Shown: in pieces, positions 11,819-26,800 of the stretch
How positions within the stretch are numbered: the first letter of the stretch is position 1
How the letters are laid out: every line of letters begins with the position of its first letter
Source: Apostichopus japonicus
Taxonomy: Eukaryota > Echinodermata > Holothuroidea > Aspidochirotida > Stichopodidae
Assembly (NCBI RefSeq): GCF_037975245.1
Contig: NC_092562.1
Location: 12,996,001 to 13,060,000, forward strand
Length of the DNA stretch: 64,000 nt
Direction: 5' to 3'
The notes under the pieces: generated by a model
Told to the model about the DNA's origin: nothing
The model's database searches: none
Seen by the model: only the letters and a program-made list of their open reading frames with translations
Made by a program: the position numbers and the translations under genes

Positions 11819-14800
11819 GTTGATTAAATCTTGTTAGAACCTTTATGATGCTATGTGCAGTGCTGTACTTGATAGTAAAATTCCGTATGTAACAATGTAC
11901 TATGCAGTAGGTGGTAAAGTAGTGCAAACTTGTACTGTATGTATACAGTATACACACACTGAGCTCTCACTCTGTGAAAGGAAACGTCACAACTCTTCTG
12001 AAATTTTGCTTATTATGACAAGTTATAGTTACTGTACTTGTTTCCTCGATTAAATCTGTCTCCTTACAACCTTAGCACCCTTGTTCTACTGGCCTAGAAT
12101 GAACTGGTAACCTATTAACGCTGAGGGCCCTCAATATCCGGACCTTTCCGGATACAACAAGTTATTTACACCTAGTGTGCTGGAGTCACCAAAATGTTGA
12201 GAATATAATCCGATTGAATAATTGCTCACTAGCCTTCACTTGGTGAAGACATGACCTTTGTACTGCAGAAGGACATGAAGAAATATGTACCGTAGAACGG
12301 TATATAAAAGCAATCTTACTGTACAGTTTGATCAACTTCAAAGCTTATTTTGTGTGATACTGGATGATGAGTTTGCTCAAATTGATGACAGAAAGCAAAA
12401 CACTGCCTTAAATAAATGATGCATCATCTCTGTACTTAAGCTATTGTACAATAAATAAGTAGTGTTGCACACAGCGTAGTTGTTGACGGAACAGTTTTTT
12501 ACTACGCTGCGTGCAGTAATTTGTCCAGTATCGCATACTGCAGCTAACTCATGCCACAAATTGGTCATACAGTTGCAAAAATGTACCCTTTAGGTTAGTG
12601 GTCGATTTTAGTAGTAGTACTGTTAGTACATATTGATATACAGTTGCAAAAATGTACCCTTCAGGTTAGTGCTCAATTTTGTATTAGCAGTAGTACTGTA
12701 AGTTCCGTATCTATATGAATTAGGTAAAATTCAGTGCCCGCAAAATTTTTACACAAGGTTGGAGGCAAAATTATTCCCTTTAGTATATAATATAAATATA
12801 GAATTACTCTTACATCATAGAACTTACTAAACGGAACAAGTAATAAGCTCTACACTATGTTGATTTCTAATTAGTGTAATCTGACCTAGTCCTGAACCCG
12901 ACTAGGAAATGAAATGGAAAGAAGGAAAAAGGTTGGCAAGCTCAGTGCTTTTCTTGAGAGTATTCCATGAGATGTGCAATTATAAGCTGAAGGTTGTTGT
13001 TAATCTGCTACCTAGAGCAGTTTTTGTCTTTGTGACCTCAGCTAGTAGTGGGAGACTCAATGCAAGGTTATTCTAAGTTCAGTGTAATATTAATGCTGCT
13101 GCTTCACACAGCAATATACGGATTGTAAGCAGATAACAAGTAACTGAATGCATTGTATGGTAAACAGTAGTACTGTAATCAGATAACAAGTAACTGAATG
13201 CATTGTATGGTAAACAGTAGTACTGTAATCAGATAACAAGTAACTGATTACATTGTATAGTAAACAGTACTACTGTGTATTGTTTAGCATATAACAAGTA
13301 ACTGAATGCATTGTATGGTAAACAGTACTACTATGTACTGTAAGCAGATAACAAGGAAATGAATGCATTGTATGGTAAAAAGTACTACTATGTACTGTAA
13401 TCATATAACAAGTAACTGAATGCATTGTATGGTAAACAGTACTACTATGTACTGAAAACAGATAGCAAGTAAATGAATGCATTGTATGGTAAACAGTACT
13501 ACTCTGTACTGTAAGCAGATAACAAGTAACTGAATGCATTGTATGGTAAACAGTACTACTGTGTACTGTAAGCAGATAACAAGTAAATGAATGCATTGTA
13601 CTGTATGGTAAACAGTACTACTATGTAATGTAAACAGATAACAAGGAAATGAATGCATTGTATGGTAAACAGTAGTACTATGTACTGTAATCATATAACA
13701 AGTAACTGAATGCATTGTATGGTAAACAGTAGTACTATGTACTGTAAGCAGAGAACAAGTAACTGAATGCATTGTATGGTAAACAGTACTACTGTGTACT
13801 GTAAGCAGATAACAAGTAAATGAATGCATTGTATGGTAAACAGTAAGTAGTACTGTAAGCAGATAACAAGTAACTGAATGCATTGTGTGGTAAACAGACA
13901 GTATTCTGCATGACGCAGAATAGATATACAGTATATTATTCTATATGGTAAACTCTGTACATATTGTATTATGCATTTCAGAATTAACCATATTGATGGA
14001 ATACTACAGGGTATTGAATGCAATGTCACTGGTTGATTGCATCCTGCATGAAACTTGGCAAAATCATCTTCTTTCTCAGCATCGTAATTCGAGCTGCATT
14101 GTAAACAAAGTTTGCATCACTTTAATAGTCATAGCCACTACTGTATACCGTATATTTATGACATTGTAGAAGTGGAAGTACATTATTTGTACTCAGCAAT
14201 GTAAACAGGAAAGAATACGAGAGGATCGATAGTAGAAGTTATCTTTCAAGGCCATCATTAAGGTGACAAAGCAACATATTAGTAGTGTACATATAGTTGC
14301 AATGAGTGCTTCTTTTATCTGTCTTAAACAGATTAGATTCTCCTCCCATACCACCCGCCCCCTACCCCCTCCCCCATTCCATCCATTCATGCATTAGCAG
14401 CTCACTGAGGTAAACTATTCATCCTCATGTTTCATTTTTCTTTTTGCTTCAGGTGAAGCATCGCTCTTCCGGAGAGGTTCTGGTGATGAAGATAAGTCAA
14501 CAGACCAACACGAGAGCAAACAACCTCCACGAAATTGAATTACTGAACCAACTGCATCATCCTAATATTCTCGGGTATGCATATAAGTGCCACCCAAGTC
14601 GGCAGAACTAAAGACATGTTTGTTTTTTATTTTTTTCAGTTTGGTTCCTCTTAAGAAGACTTTCTTTCCTCTGCCCTACTGAAAGTCAATGCTCTCTTTG
14701 ATGCAACAGTTCGAAACCAGATCTGAAAGCTAAGCCTCAAAGTTGAATTTTCCATGCTGTAATGTGGCCACTTATGCTATTTTATTTCTCTTCTCATATA

Positions 14801-17800
14801 CCCGTCTCCTCGGCTCTGATCTACTGTACCTACAGCGCAGTAGCTTGCGAATGATTAGGAAGCGATCGAAAGATGCCCAACCATCAGCTCCATGTTACAG
14901 TAAATATAGGAGAGGCACTTGATTAACCACTCGTAAATTTGAGCTTTTTTCATCTCTATGAAAAGTTTCTGTTTCCGTCGAAAGTTCAAAGTTCTGACCG
15001 TGCATATATTATAGTGTCATGTGAACAAGTGGGGGGGGGGGGAGGGGCGTGACGGGAAAGGAAGAGAAAGAAAACTTTTTGTTTAATACAAGAAACTAGC
15101 TGTAAGCAATTGTTGTGTACTTTATTAACTGTACAGTATGTACGAGGATAAACTGAAGCATCTCTATGCGGTTGTGTAAGTCGATTTGATGCAGTTAGTA
15201 AGTACAGTGCAAATACGTGTAGGTGACCATACTGATTTACAAGATCTGTTTATTTCCACTGGAGGTGTTAAATTTCCTGTAAACTGATTGCAGGATGATT
15301 CATCATCATCACTATCCTGATATAGCTAGGTCTCCTTCTAGAATATAACTCCAGAGAGAAAAATGAAACCGGTTAGCTTGAAAGGTTAAATATAATATAT
15401 GGTTATGCTATAGGTTCAAGGTGTAATTTGGCTGTGGGAACAACATGCTATAAAGTGGTTATGCTATAGGATCAAGTATCATGATATAATGTGGTTATGC
15501 TATAGGTTCAAGGTGTAATTTGGCTGTGGGAACAACATGCTATAAATTGGTTATGCTACAGGATCAAGTATCATGCTATAATGTGGTTATGCTATAGGTT
15601 CAAGGTGTAATTTGGCTGTGGGAACAACATGCTATAAATTGGTTATGCTACAGGATCAAGTATCATGCTATATTGTGGTTATGCTATAGGTTAAAGGTGT
15701 TATTTGGCTGTGGGAACAACATGCTATAATGTGGTTATGCTATAGGTGCAAGGTGTAATTTGGCTGTGGGAACAACATGCTATAGGATCAGGTATCATGC
15801 TATAATGTGGTTATGCTATAGGTGTCTACTGATGTATTGCAACATTCTAGGTTAAGGATACCCTCATTGTTCTAGATCAGTGTTAGGTGAACTTTAAGAC
15901 CCACAACCCAGGATCTTCCATGAGGACTGGTGCCACCCACCCACCAAAGATCCCTTCCCCCTTCAGAATCGTTACTTAGTATGCATGAAAACTGTAACTT
16001 AGACTATGGACTAGATATCGACAAAAATGACTTCATCGATCTCAATTGGCAAGCGCCGAAAAACCGTAGATAAAGTTCGAACATCTTGAAATATGCTGTG
16101 ACCCACCGCCCGCCCACCCACCCACTTTTGGGTGGCGTCCCATAGTTTGCAGACTTTCGCTCTAGAAAAAATATCACTTGCATACATGCGTACAGGGACA
16201 TGTAAAGAAAGTACGTTTCACCACCACATCAAGATATTCGTCTTACATACTGTATGTGCTGTGCATTCTTGTATCATTAGGAATCCTCTTAATGGTGGGT
16301 CTTCTCCTTGCATTTGACCTGTTTGTGATATCCATGTTATGTAGAGTTTCACATGGTATTGATTAGACCATGCAGCAAGAGATCAGTGGCTGAAATCTTT
16401 GGGGAAATTAGTTAAATGTTTAATCGGTTCCAACTGGTAGCATCTGATTAAATGCTATGGGGGCCGACATGGAAAAATTAAAATGGATCTACCAGATGTC
16501 TCAAATTTGATTCTATCAGTTTGAACATTCTAGTCAATGTTTGCCAGATTATTATGGGTACTATACAGGAATAGAGAAAAGGGTCTGGGGGATGAGAAAT
16601 AAAAAAGTCAAGAACAAACTGTAGTTGATGATCGTCATATTGGACCCGCAATGCTAATGACCTTTAGAAGCTAATTCAGATGATTTTGTCAAGTTGCTGG
16701 AAATCCATTGAACTGTGTAAGATTCAAGGTATAGAGGATTTTCTTGTTATTTTGTCACCATTTGACTTTGATCTTGAGTATCAAAAGAGAGCTAACTTCA
16801 AGAGCCAAAGACATTTCTCACTGTTTCTCACTCATCATCCCGCAGAGGTGACTCATTTAAATGATATGGATATTGAGTTTGCCTATTAATAATGTACTGG
16901 AATTCCATGTTACTGTTAATACCATAGTAACAACAGTATCATTTTTCTTGTTCTGTTATCTTAATGTCATCAGGGGTTAAAGAAGCCATTTTTTTTTTTC
17001 CAAATTTTTCATATAGAAACCTCGTCAAAGACTAAACGTAATAAGTTCATATCAATATTGTGTTTTTTTTTTTTCTTTTTTTTTCTTGCTTGCTTCCTTG
17101 CAGGTTAAAAGGTGTGTGCATTGAAGAAGGTCAATTACATGCTCTAACAGAGGTGAGTGAGTTTTTCCTGTTGCAGTTAATTGTAGAGGAAACCAAGCTA
17201 TAATTAGCTACTGTACATTGTATAATTTCGAGACCTGGACTAATGCATCTGCCATATTAACAGAACTTAAACATTGATCAATGTATACTGTGGTGCATTC
17301 TAAGGGTAGAGTGCTAACACTGAAACGATATTTGTGTATTTTATTTGTGTTGTTGTTTTGTGTTGCAGTCTCTGAACAATATGTGATTTATTACTGGTTT
17401 GTCTTGTTTTGAGATTATTATTGTGCTACTGTGTACAAACTAAAGATGAACTTGTAATTTCTTGTTGTGTCGTTATGAGAGTTGTATAGAGAGTTATATA
17501 GAGAGTTATATAGAGAGTTATATAGAGAGTTATATAGAGTAATAGAGTTAGAGTTATATAGAGAGTTATGAGAGTTATAATACCTGTGAAGGAAGTAGAA
17601 CAGCGGGGTAACATGAATTTGTATTTGTTTGTATGAGATTGTACAGTACCTGTCCTTTGAATGGCATTAACACTGAAGCTGTAAAACTAGTGTTATGGAA
17701 TGATGCCTGGCAAGTATAATGCAACATTAACACTGAAGCTGTAAAACTAGTGTTATGGAATGATGCCTGGCAAGTATAATGCAGCATTAACACTGAAGTT

Positions 17801-20800
17801 ATAAAACTAGTGTTATGGAATGATGCCTGGCAAGTATAATGCAACATTAACACTGAAGCTGTGAAACTAGTGTTATGGAATGATGCATGGCAAGTATAAT
17901 GCAACATTAACACTGAAGCTGTAAAACTAGTGTTATGGAATGATGCATGGCAAGTATAAGCACAGTATAAACACTGAAGCTGTAAAACGTTTTATGGAAT
18001 GATGTATGGCAAGTATAATGCAACATTAACACTGAAACTGTAAAACTAGTGTTATGGAATGATGCCTGGCAAGTATAATGCAGCATTAACACTGAAGCTG
18101 TAAAACTAGTGTTATGGAATGATGCATGGCAAGTATAATGCAGTATAAACACTAAAGCTGTAAAACTAGTGTTATGGAATGATGTCTGGCAAGTATAATG
18201 CAACATTAACACTGAAACTGTAAAACTAGTGTTATGGAATGATGCATGGCAAGTATAATGCAGTATAAACACTGAAGCTGTAAAACTAGTGTTATGGAAC
18301 GATGTCTGGCAAGTATAATGCAACATTAACACTGAAGCTGTAAAACTAGTGTTATGGAATGATGCCTGGCAAGTATAATGCAGCATTAACACTGAAGCTG
18401 TAAAACTAGTGTTATGGAACGATGCATGGCAAGTATAATGCAGTATAAACACTGAAGCTGTAAAACTAGTGTTATGGAAAAATGCATGGCAAGTATAATG
18501 CAGCATTAACACTGAAACTGTAAAACTAGTGTTATGGAATGATGCATGGCAAGTATAATGCAGTATAAACACTGAAGCTGCAAAACTAGTGTTATGGAAT
18601 GATGTCTGGGAAGTATACTGTAATGCAACATTAACACTGAAGCTGTAAAACTAGTGTTATGGAATGATGCCTGTCAAGTATAATGTAGCATTAACACTAT
18701 TAGCTGTTGTTGTTGACAGAGCAGTAGAGCAACAGGTATCTATATATTATCATATCAACACTCCATCTTTGTTAGGCAGCGAGGTTCCACCATCAATATC
18801 TTCGATAGTAAGTCTTTTTCATAGATGGTACCATCTTCTTTAGATCTTGTTTCCTCTTATGTAAGCTGCCAAGATGGGGGATATTGTAATTATATATCTC
18901 GAAAGGCACTTGGTGATGGTTTTTCAAAATATCACATTTCATCGCTTCGTCTTTTATTCTTGGCATAAATACCTTACAGTTGAACTGTGGAAGGCTTTCC
19001 TTTATCGGTCGCTACCCACAAAACTGTTTGTTTATGATTATGGGCCAAAAACTTCCTTCCTAAAGAAATGCAGTTGACGTAGATGATCTCTTTTCAGATC
19101 ATGAACAACCAGTGTTTAGTCTGTTACCAAAAGGAATGTTTATTATGTAATATGTAGACAAAGGTAGTTAATTTTATGTTTATACCTGATTAAATGGTAA
19201 GCATTCTACACACAGAGTAGTTTTTGTCAGAATGCATCTTAAAGAATCTCAAGCATCACGTCGATGGTTCACAGGCGTTCACATAAACACAATTTTTTTA
19301 CATAATTCTATAATTCTTCTGAACATGAGTTTGTATGCATTGAATTCAATGTAGGATTTGTAATGTATATATCGTCAGTATACAGAGAAAAAAAATCAAT
19401 ACGGAATGGGGGACTTGGCAGTATGAAGGTGCAGGTCCTTGATCCTCTTTTAGTTGTAACATATTTGGTTTAAAAGAGACATTTTCAAGCTTAGGTAGGG
19501 AAGGTTGAAATTTCTAGTGGGGAATCTATGAGGATTAGGGTGGAGGGGGGATGCTAAATTCAGCTGAATATGTACAACTTGCCCTGAAGGAAAGCAATGA
19601 AAACAAATGTAAGTGTTTCTCTCAAACTCATAGTTTTACAACATCACTACATCACAACCAGAAAGTGTCTCATTTGCAGCACATCAGGCATTACATGGGG
19701 TCTCACATCCGGCATCACATCCGGCATCACATCCCGCACCACATCCCGCACCACATCCCGCACCACATCCCGTACCACATCAGGCATAACATCAGGCACC
19801 ACATCCTGCATCACATCCCACACCCCATCCTACACCACATCTTGCATCACAATATTTAATGGATACTTTAGAGCCTTATTGACTGTTGACGTGTAAAAGA
19901 GTAATGTAATCTAAGCATGTGGGGGAAATATTTATTTTCCTTACTTGTGGTTTTCAAGGTCTGTTCACTTGTTGTTTATGATATATTGAAATTGGAAACT
20001 ATTTATTTCCACTTCACAAAAACATAAACAAAGTGAACATATAACATTTGAATATACAATACAAATACATTCCATAGGAATTAAACAATATACAAATGAT
20101 GTGAAGTGGGAGAGACCTGGCAGAAGCAGAGCTAATCTAGGCCAGAGCTTATGTTTGGTACCAAAAGTGAACTTGAAGTGAGCAACAGTATTGATATACT
20201 TGTTTTACTTCTGTTCAAATTTCTACCCTAAAAGTGGATGCATCTCTTCATGTTCTTTTGGTAATGTATAATCTTCACATACTACTGTATCGTACTGAGG
20301 GTTGGAAATTAAAAAAACCTTAGAGTGAAAAAATACAAAAGGGCAAAAAGGAACATGTTTTTTGTCAAAATATGCAGATCTATGACATCACACCTGCTTG
20401 CTTTCCCCCTCGGGTACAGGGTGTGATAACTGTCCAACCAGCGATCTGAGATTTTGATTTTTTCGTTAACGCAAACCTTCAGCAAGATATCTTGATGAAG
20501 TTCCTCTTACAGGCCAAAACTAGATTGGAAGACTGGGACGCAGGTTAGACTACATATCATCGACAGTAGAGACAAAACAGTTCCCTCTCGGCTATTTCCT
20601 AGAGATCAATGGGTACTTGCCAATTTGTAGACATGATCTGTGAGATGGTTTTGGAAACAGGTGTTACTTCCTTTCGAGAGTGTGACAACAATATTAACTG
20701 GCATCGTGCAAGAGGAATTGCTAAGAAGGAAAGAACGCTTATCAAATATAAATCACCAACAAGTTCTGTGTACGCTGTGTCATGTGGGCTTTTTTTCTTC

Positions 20801-23800
20801 TCCCCGAGCTATCTTTGACAACATTGGGCTAGAACACAAGTCTGTTGATATCCTGTTGTTTAAGCTCGAAAAGAAAGGAATAGGATTGACACAGGATGCG
20901 AAGGTCACTGATCGATTCCTGCTTCTTGAATTTTCCGGTTCTTTTGTTGCAGTATCATATCCACAAGAAAGGAAATGACACAACCATTTGAAAGGTTATA
21001 AATTACCAGAAGTTCAATATTTCTGTAACTGGCTATAACTAGCTCAGTCATCGCTGATCGGTTTTATATCCCATGAGTTTGAATGCTGCCCTTAATGTTT
21101 GGTAGCCGGTCTTGTCATCAATCGACCAAATCTGCCATCTGTGCTATTGTTTTGTTTTTTTCGTTGTTAGGGTTGTGTTGTTTTGGGGGTCAAATACATG
21201 TCAAGTGGAGAATAGATTTGGTACTTGCATTTCATTCCAAGCGTATTTACACCCGGTATTTAAAAGAGAAACTTCAAAATTGTTGGGGGGTATTTTTTTA
21301 CCCCCCTTGATTTGAAATGAAGCATGAAAGTTCGGACTGATGGACAACTTTTGTACGAAACTTCATTATTGAATGGTATCCAAAGGTCATCAAAGGTCAA
21401 CACAGAAAGTAGTAAACAGTACATCATGGAGAACCATATCCCATGAAGCTTTCAGAGGGAGGTTGGTATAGATTGTACTTGGGACCCTGGGTTAGTAGTT
21501 TATTTCTGAAGAATGTAATAGCTGCAGTAAACACTGAATGTTGCAAATGTTAAACATAGTCTTCACACTGAATGGTACGATTGACTTCATTCCTCGCTTA
21601 CCTGTCTCCCCACAACCTCAGCACCTCGTTCTACCATGCATAGAATGAACTGGTAACCTTTTTAACACTGTGCGCCCTCTATGACCGGACCCGTCCTATC
21701 AATGCCCTTCCTTCTCATTCTACCACCCAAAGCGCACCAGAACGTTGGTTTTGTGCATGAGAACGAGACTGCTAAGTTTGTGAGGAGACAGGTAAGCTCG
21801 TCACTCAAACCCGATAAGTTTATTAATGTTGCTGATAAAATTAAAGTCATATTTCTTTGACATTTGGAGAGCCTGTTCACGGAAATTGAAACTACATGTT
21901 GACTTTGTACTTAATGGTTAATCGTGTTAATATCTGTACCGAGTGTCTCGTGTCAAGACTGTTACAAGGAAGACTATCAGCCCAGGCTATTCATTATAAT
22001 TGACATATATCAAGGATGAGACTTTCCAGAGGCCTCATAAATAGTGCACAGTGCAATGAACTTTTAATACACACTGTCATTTAGACTAACAAAAGCTATA
22101 AAGCCTTAAAATTCACTATAGCATCTGATGTACTGTACTTTACAGTAACAGACTAATAGTAAGGAATATTGTTCTCAAAAGTGGGAGTTGTCAGCCTGTG
22201 CATTACAAAGCTGAAAATGGCTTTTTTTGTTTTTTTGTTATGGCTTTTTAAGTTATATTTGGTGTCTTCTCTCTTCTCTTGCTTTCAGTTTATCAACGGC
22301 GGGAATCTCCAAGAGTTAATCTGTGATGACCGGGAATACCTCTCGTGGCCTGTAAAATTAAAATTGTCCAACGATGTAGCAAAGGGCATGAAGTACTTAC
22401 ACTCCAAAGGATTTATGCATAGAGACTTATCATCTCAGGTTAGTATGTTTGTCATACTCACAGGAAATGAATGGCATTGAACATGAATACCTCTCCTTGA
22501 CTGTAAAATGTTAGTAAACTTGTCTCCTTTAACATTTAATGGTGTACAGCCTGAAAGTGTGGTTGTCTCCTGGAGTATGACAGTGTACAGTCTGAGAGTG
22601 AGGTCGTCTCCTGGAGTATAACAGTGTACAGTCTGAGAGTGAGGTCGTCTCCTGGAGTATAACAGTGTACAGTCTGAGAGTGAGGTTGTCTCCTGAAGTA
22701 TGACAGTGTACAGTCTGAGAGTGAGGTCGTCTCCTGAAGTATAACAGTGTACAGTCTGAGAGTGAGGTCGTCTCCTGGAGTATGACAGTGTACAGTCTGA
22801 GAGTGAGGTTGTCTCCTGGAGTATAACAGTGTACAGCCTGAGAGTGAGGTTGTCTCCTGGAGTATAACAGTGTACAGCCTGAGAGTGAGGTTGTCTCCTG
22901 GAGTATGACAGTGTACAGTCTGAGAGTGAGGTTGTCTCCTGGAGTATAACAGTGTACAGCCTGAGAGTGAGGTTGTCTCCTGGAGTATGACAGTGTACAG
23001 TCTGAGAGTTAGGTTGTCTCCTGGAGTATGACAGTGTACAGTCTGAAAGTGAGGTTGTCTCCTGGAGTATAACAGTGTACAGTCTGAGAGTGAGGTTGTC
23101 TCCTGGAGTATGACAGTGTACAGTCTGAGAGTGAGGTTGTCTCCTGGAGTATAACAGTGTACAGCCTGAGAGTGAGGTTGTCTCCTGGAGTATGACAGTG
23201 TACAGTCTGAGAGTTAGGTTGTCTCCTGGAGTATAACAGTGTACAGCCTGAGAGTGAGGTTGTCTCCTGGAGTATGACAGTGTACAGTCTGAGAGTGAGG
23301 TTGTCTCCTGGAGTATGACAGTGTACAGTCTGAGAGTGAGGTTGTCTCCTGGAGTATAACAGTGTACAGCCTGAGAGTGAGGTTGTCTCCTGGAGTATGA
23401 CAGTGTACAGTCTGAGAGTTAGGTTGTCTCCTGGAGTATGACAGTGTACAGTCTGAAAGTACAGTAAGTTTGTCTCCTGGAAGATACTGTCATACAGTCT
23501 CAAAGTAAGATTGTCCCTTGGAGCATAAGTGCAGCACTAGTGACAATGGAAACAGGATGAGGAAAATATCACCATGGCTTCTTGTTAAGGTTGTGAAAAT
23601 TGTTATCATTCATGTAAATATCACCAGTTAAAGTTTCATTATCCCTGCAATGTTCTGTCATGCTTATAGGTCCCAGCATGTACTCCAGTAAGGGAATACA
23701 AGAATTCAACATGATATTAAATTTAATATTACAAATGTGTGTATCAGTTCAATTCAGTTGACAACCTGGTGATATGATAATTTCTTTCCTCTCTCTCTTT

Positions 23801-26800
23801 TTGAAAACACTTTATTTCAGAATATTTTAGTAAGAAGAAAAAACCTTGATCTTGAATGTGTAATTGCTGATCTTGGACTTGCTGTAAGGATACCAAAGTA
23901 AGAAACTTTCCTTGCTGTATTCTGCATAGATTTACCTGTTTTTTTTGTGGTTTTTTTGGTAATTTTTGGGGGGTATTTTATCTTAAAAACTTAAGGTAGA
24001 AATGTTGGAGGTTGGACTTAACCAACAATCAGGTAAATAAGGAAGCAATTAATGTACTAAGGAAGGAAGTAAGTAGCAAACATGAAACCTGAAGCACAGA
24101 GTATTAACAAGCAGGAATTATTGTATGTAGTTGTGGTTAGGATACTATGTACTGATTAGATTGATAATGACTACAGTACATGCTATGAAGTACTTGTACA
24201 CAACTAGTTTTATTCTGCTGACATCTGAGAAGAGTCCGTTATTTAGAAATTGTGTGCTTTTTTGTTGTTGTATTTTTGTGGTAATATTTTCAGTCAATCA
24301 GCTGGATTGAGGATTGCAAAAATTTATGAGAAACCCCAAAGCTAAAAATACAGCTTCAAATATACTAGAACTGGATAACGGTTTCTTGATGACACAGAAG
24401 CTGAGATACAGTAACTGTAATTTCTAGTGTTGGCATGTTGGTAGCTTGATGACCTGGAAATAAAGCTAATGATAAATCTGTGGGATTCAAAACTTTGGTA
24501 ATAATTGTAGTAAACCAGGAATGGGCTCAAAAAGGGATCCTGCACACCACAGTGAAATTTTGGTTCCTGTTCCACGGGCCAGAACACTTAAGGATGTGAC
24601 CGTACTGGGTGGTGGGCCAGTGATTTGGGAATCTTACTCTATGTTTATTTTGTTATTATAAGCTCATAGGATCAAAGAGCTTTACATGTGCATTGATACC
24701 CATCTATAAAACGTTGAAATATCCTCGCACAATTTAACCCTAAGAAGCCTGTTGTTGCTGCACAAATGCCTCAAAGTATACATATTTCATCTACTTCTGG
24801 CCACAAGAAGTTCCCGCTAGAATGGAACACCGGGTGCACTTATTTTACATTTTTTAAATGCTGGTAGAATTTTGGGGGGAGCAAACTAAGTTGGATTTTA
24901 TTTAAGGACCAAACAAAGATGTAGGACCTCCACTTGAATGATGCAAGGGATTAGTTCTGGGGTTATGAAATGTTGAAAGCATGTTGGAAGACTCCTTGTT
25001 TGAGAAACTTGCTTGAAAGCTTGTTTGATCTCTCCTCCTCCATTGCCTGCAGAGGTTGTGAAAAGCCGACTCGATGGTCTTAGAAAATTGCGTCAGGGTT
25101 AGATGCGGACTGCAACTGCACTACCCCCACCCCACCCCACCCCACCCCACTAGACTAGACAGTGTGTAGCACAAGCAACACAGGCTCAGCCGATGGTTTC
25201 ATCCACAAAGATCTCTTAGTTAATTTTGAGAGTCGATATCCAGTTATTTGTTAATGCTAAACATGGCTTGGTTAGAAGGATGTTTAACACACCTCCAACA
25301 ATAACACGAGGCATAAACGGCGTAGATTTAGGATTTGGGAGCATCGATTGTCTGTATATGATGTCACTATGCGTTCTTTTCTTCTGTTTAAAAATCGTAG
25401 AAGTGAGAATGAAGTCTTACCGGTTGTCGGGACGCCATATTGGATATCACCTGAGTGCCTTCATGGGAAATTTTACGATTCAAAGGTAAGCCACATGTTT
25501 CACTAATGGACCTAGATCAGCGGTCCGACAAAACTTCTAGGCCCACAGCCCATGATCTTCCATGTAGAGTGCAACAATGACCTACCACCCCCCCCCCCCC
25601 CCCCCCCCAACTCCACCCTTCAGAATCAATGTTCAGATTTCATGAAATCTAGCTTGGACTATATGTACTGAATGTTTAAAAGAAAAAAAAAAAAAACACT
25701 TTCAAATCCATCTCTGTTTTCGCTGTCAAGAGATAAAATTTCCGACGTCTGGATAAATTCCAGCGACCGACCTAAAGGTTCTCGCAACCCGCTTTTGTTG
25801 TTGCACCACACAGTCTGCAGAGTGTCGATGTGGACTAAAAATTCACCAGTATGTTCAACATACTCCATTTCAGGATTTGGAAGTGTTATTTCTACTTCCT
25901 GTTTGTTACAACTAGTGATAATTAAAGCCATGCAACAGGCAAAAAAACAGCTGTTTACCCTAACGGTAGGATCTTCTCTAACTGATGGTTTAAACTGTGA
26001 CTTTTCCCAACATTACATCAATGTTCATATACTGGTTCAACATTTAATTACAACTATTAGTATAGGTTTACACATCTTGGTAGTACTTATTACTTCCAGA
26101 AGGAAGGCTCATCAGCCAAAGCAGCTGGACTACCAAGTTTAGCATCGATTTTTATGTTACCATGCATGTTAGTTTGAAGTAAATAAGTTCACATTAATCC
26201 TGGAATGTGCGGAATTTTTGCATGTCCTAAGGCCCTTTTGCTTTCAGAGTACTTTAAACTTGAGGCAAAGATTCACCATAAATCCGAACAAATGGCAGGT
26301 TATATGCTGTAAAGAAAGATAAAAAACAAACCACAATGCTACCATTTGTTAATAACTTGGTGACTTTGTGTCCACTAATCTTCTCAGTGAGCTTAAATCT
26401 TAGGTTCCAAACATGTTTTCGATCACCCTGTAATGTCTCCCAATGTGGAATTTCACCAACCCAAGTCAGATTGTTCAGCATATTAAAAATAAAATGCTTT
26501 TAAAAATTCTCACAAGAAATTTGACTACCCTTCAACCCCAAAATGGGAAAAAAACACTAGGTATAGACTTTTAGTAGAAGATTTTGCTGTTATTCATGTA
26601 AATTATCAAGTAATTAGTAGAGTAATCAACAGTATGAATGCAACATGCTGATTGCAAAAATTTATCTTCTACACAGCTGTACGGTGTTATCATCTACCGT
26701 AGGAAAATGTGAAAGAGGCTTAGAGGAAAGTGATCCTGTTAAAAAAAAAAAACCTGTTTTATCTAAGTACTGCAAAAAAATTGTCAATCACATTTCAAAC

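Larger units (their letters stand above)
18706..22288. other. Rest of TESK intron 3
   Basis: Contains a short array of CATCACATCCCGCAC-type 10-bp-based repeats (19685-19855), a dispersed repeat (21589-21700) and otherwise unassigned DNA. An open frame around 20640-20978 has no recognisable domain and no good splice context. Confidence 0.4.

Noticed and set aside
13125-13898. CRISPR-like array
   Set aside because: Units are contiguous tandem copies with no unique spacers, in a eukaryotic intron.
17907-18572. 221-codon open frame on the - strand
   Set aside because: Lies entirely in the 60-bp minisatellite. The unit length is a multiple of three, so an open frame persists automatically.
20640-20978. 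112-codon open frame within TESK intron 3
   Set aside because: Uses a non-ATG-like context, has no recognisable motif and is overlapped by equally open frames on the other strand.
23009-23503. 164-codon open frame on the - strand
   Set aside because: A by-product of the 41-bp array in TESK intron 4; no non-repeat portion.
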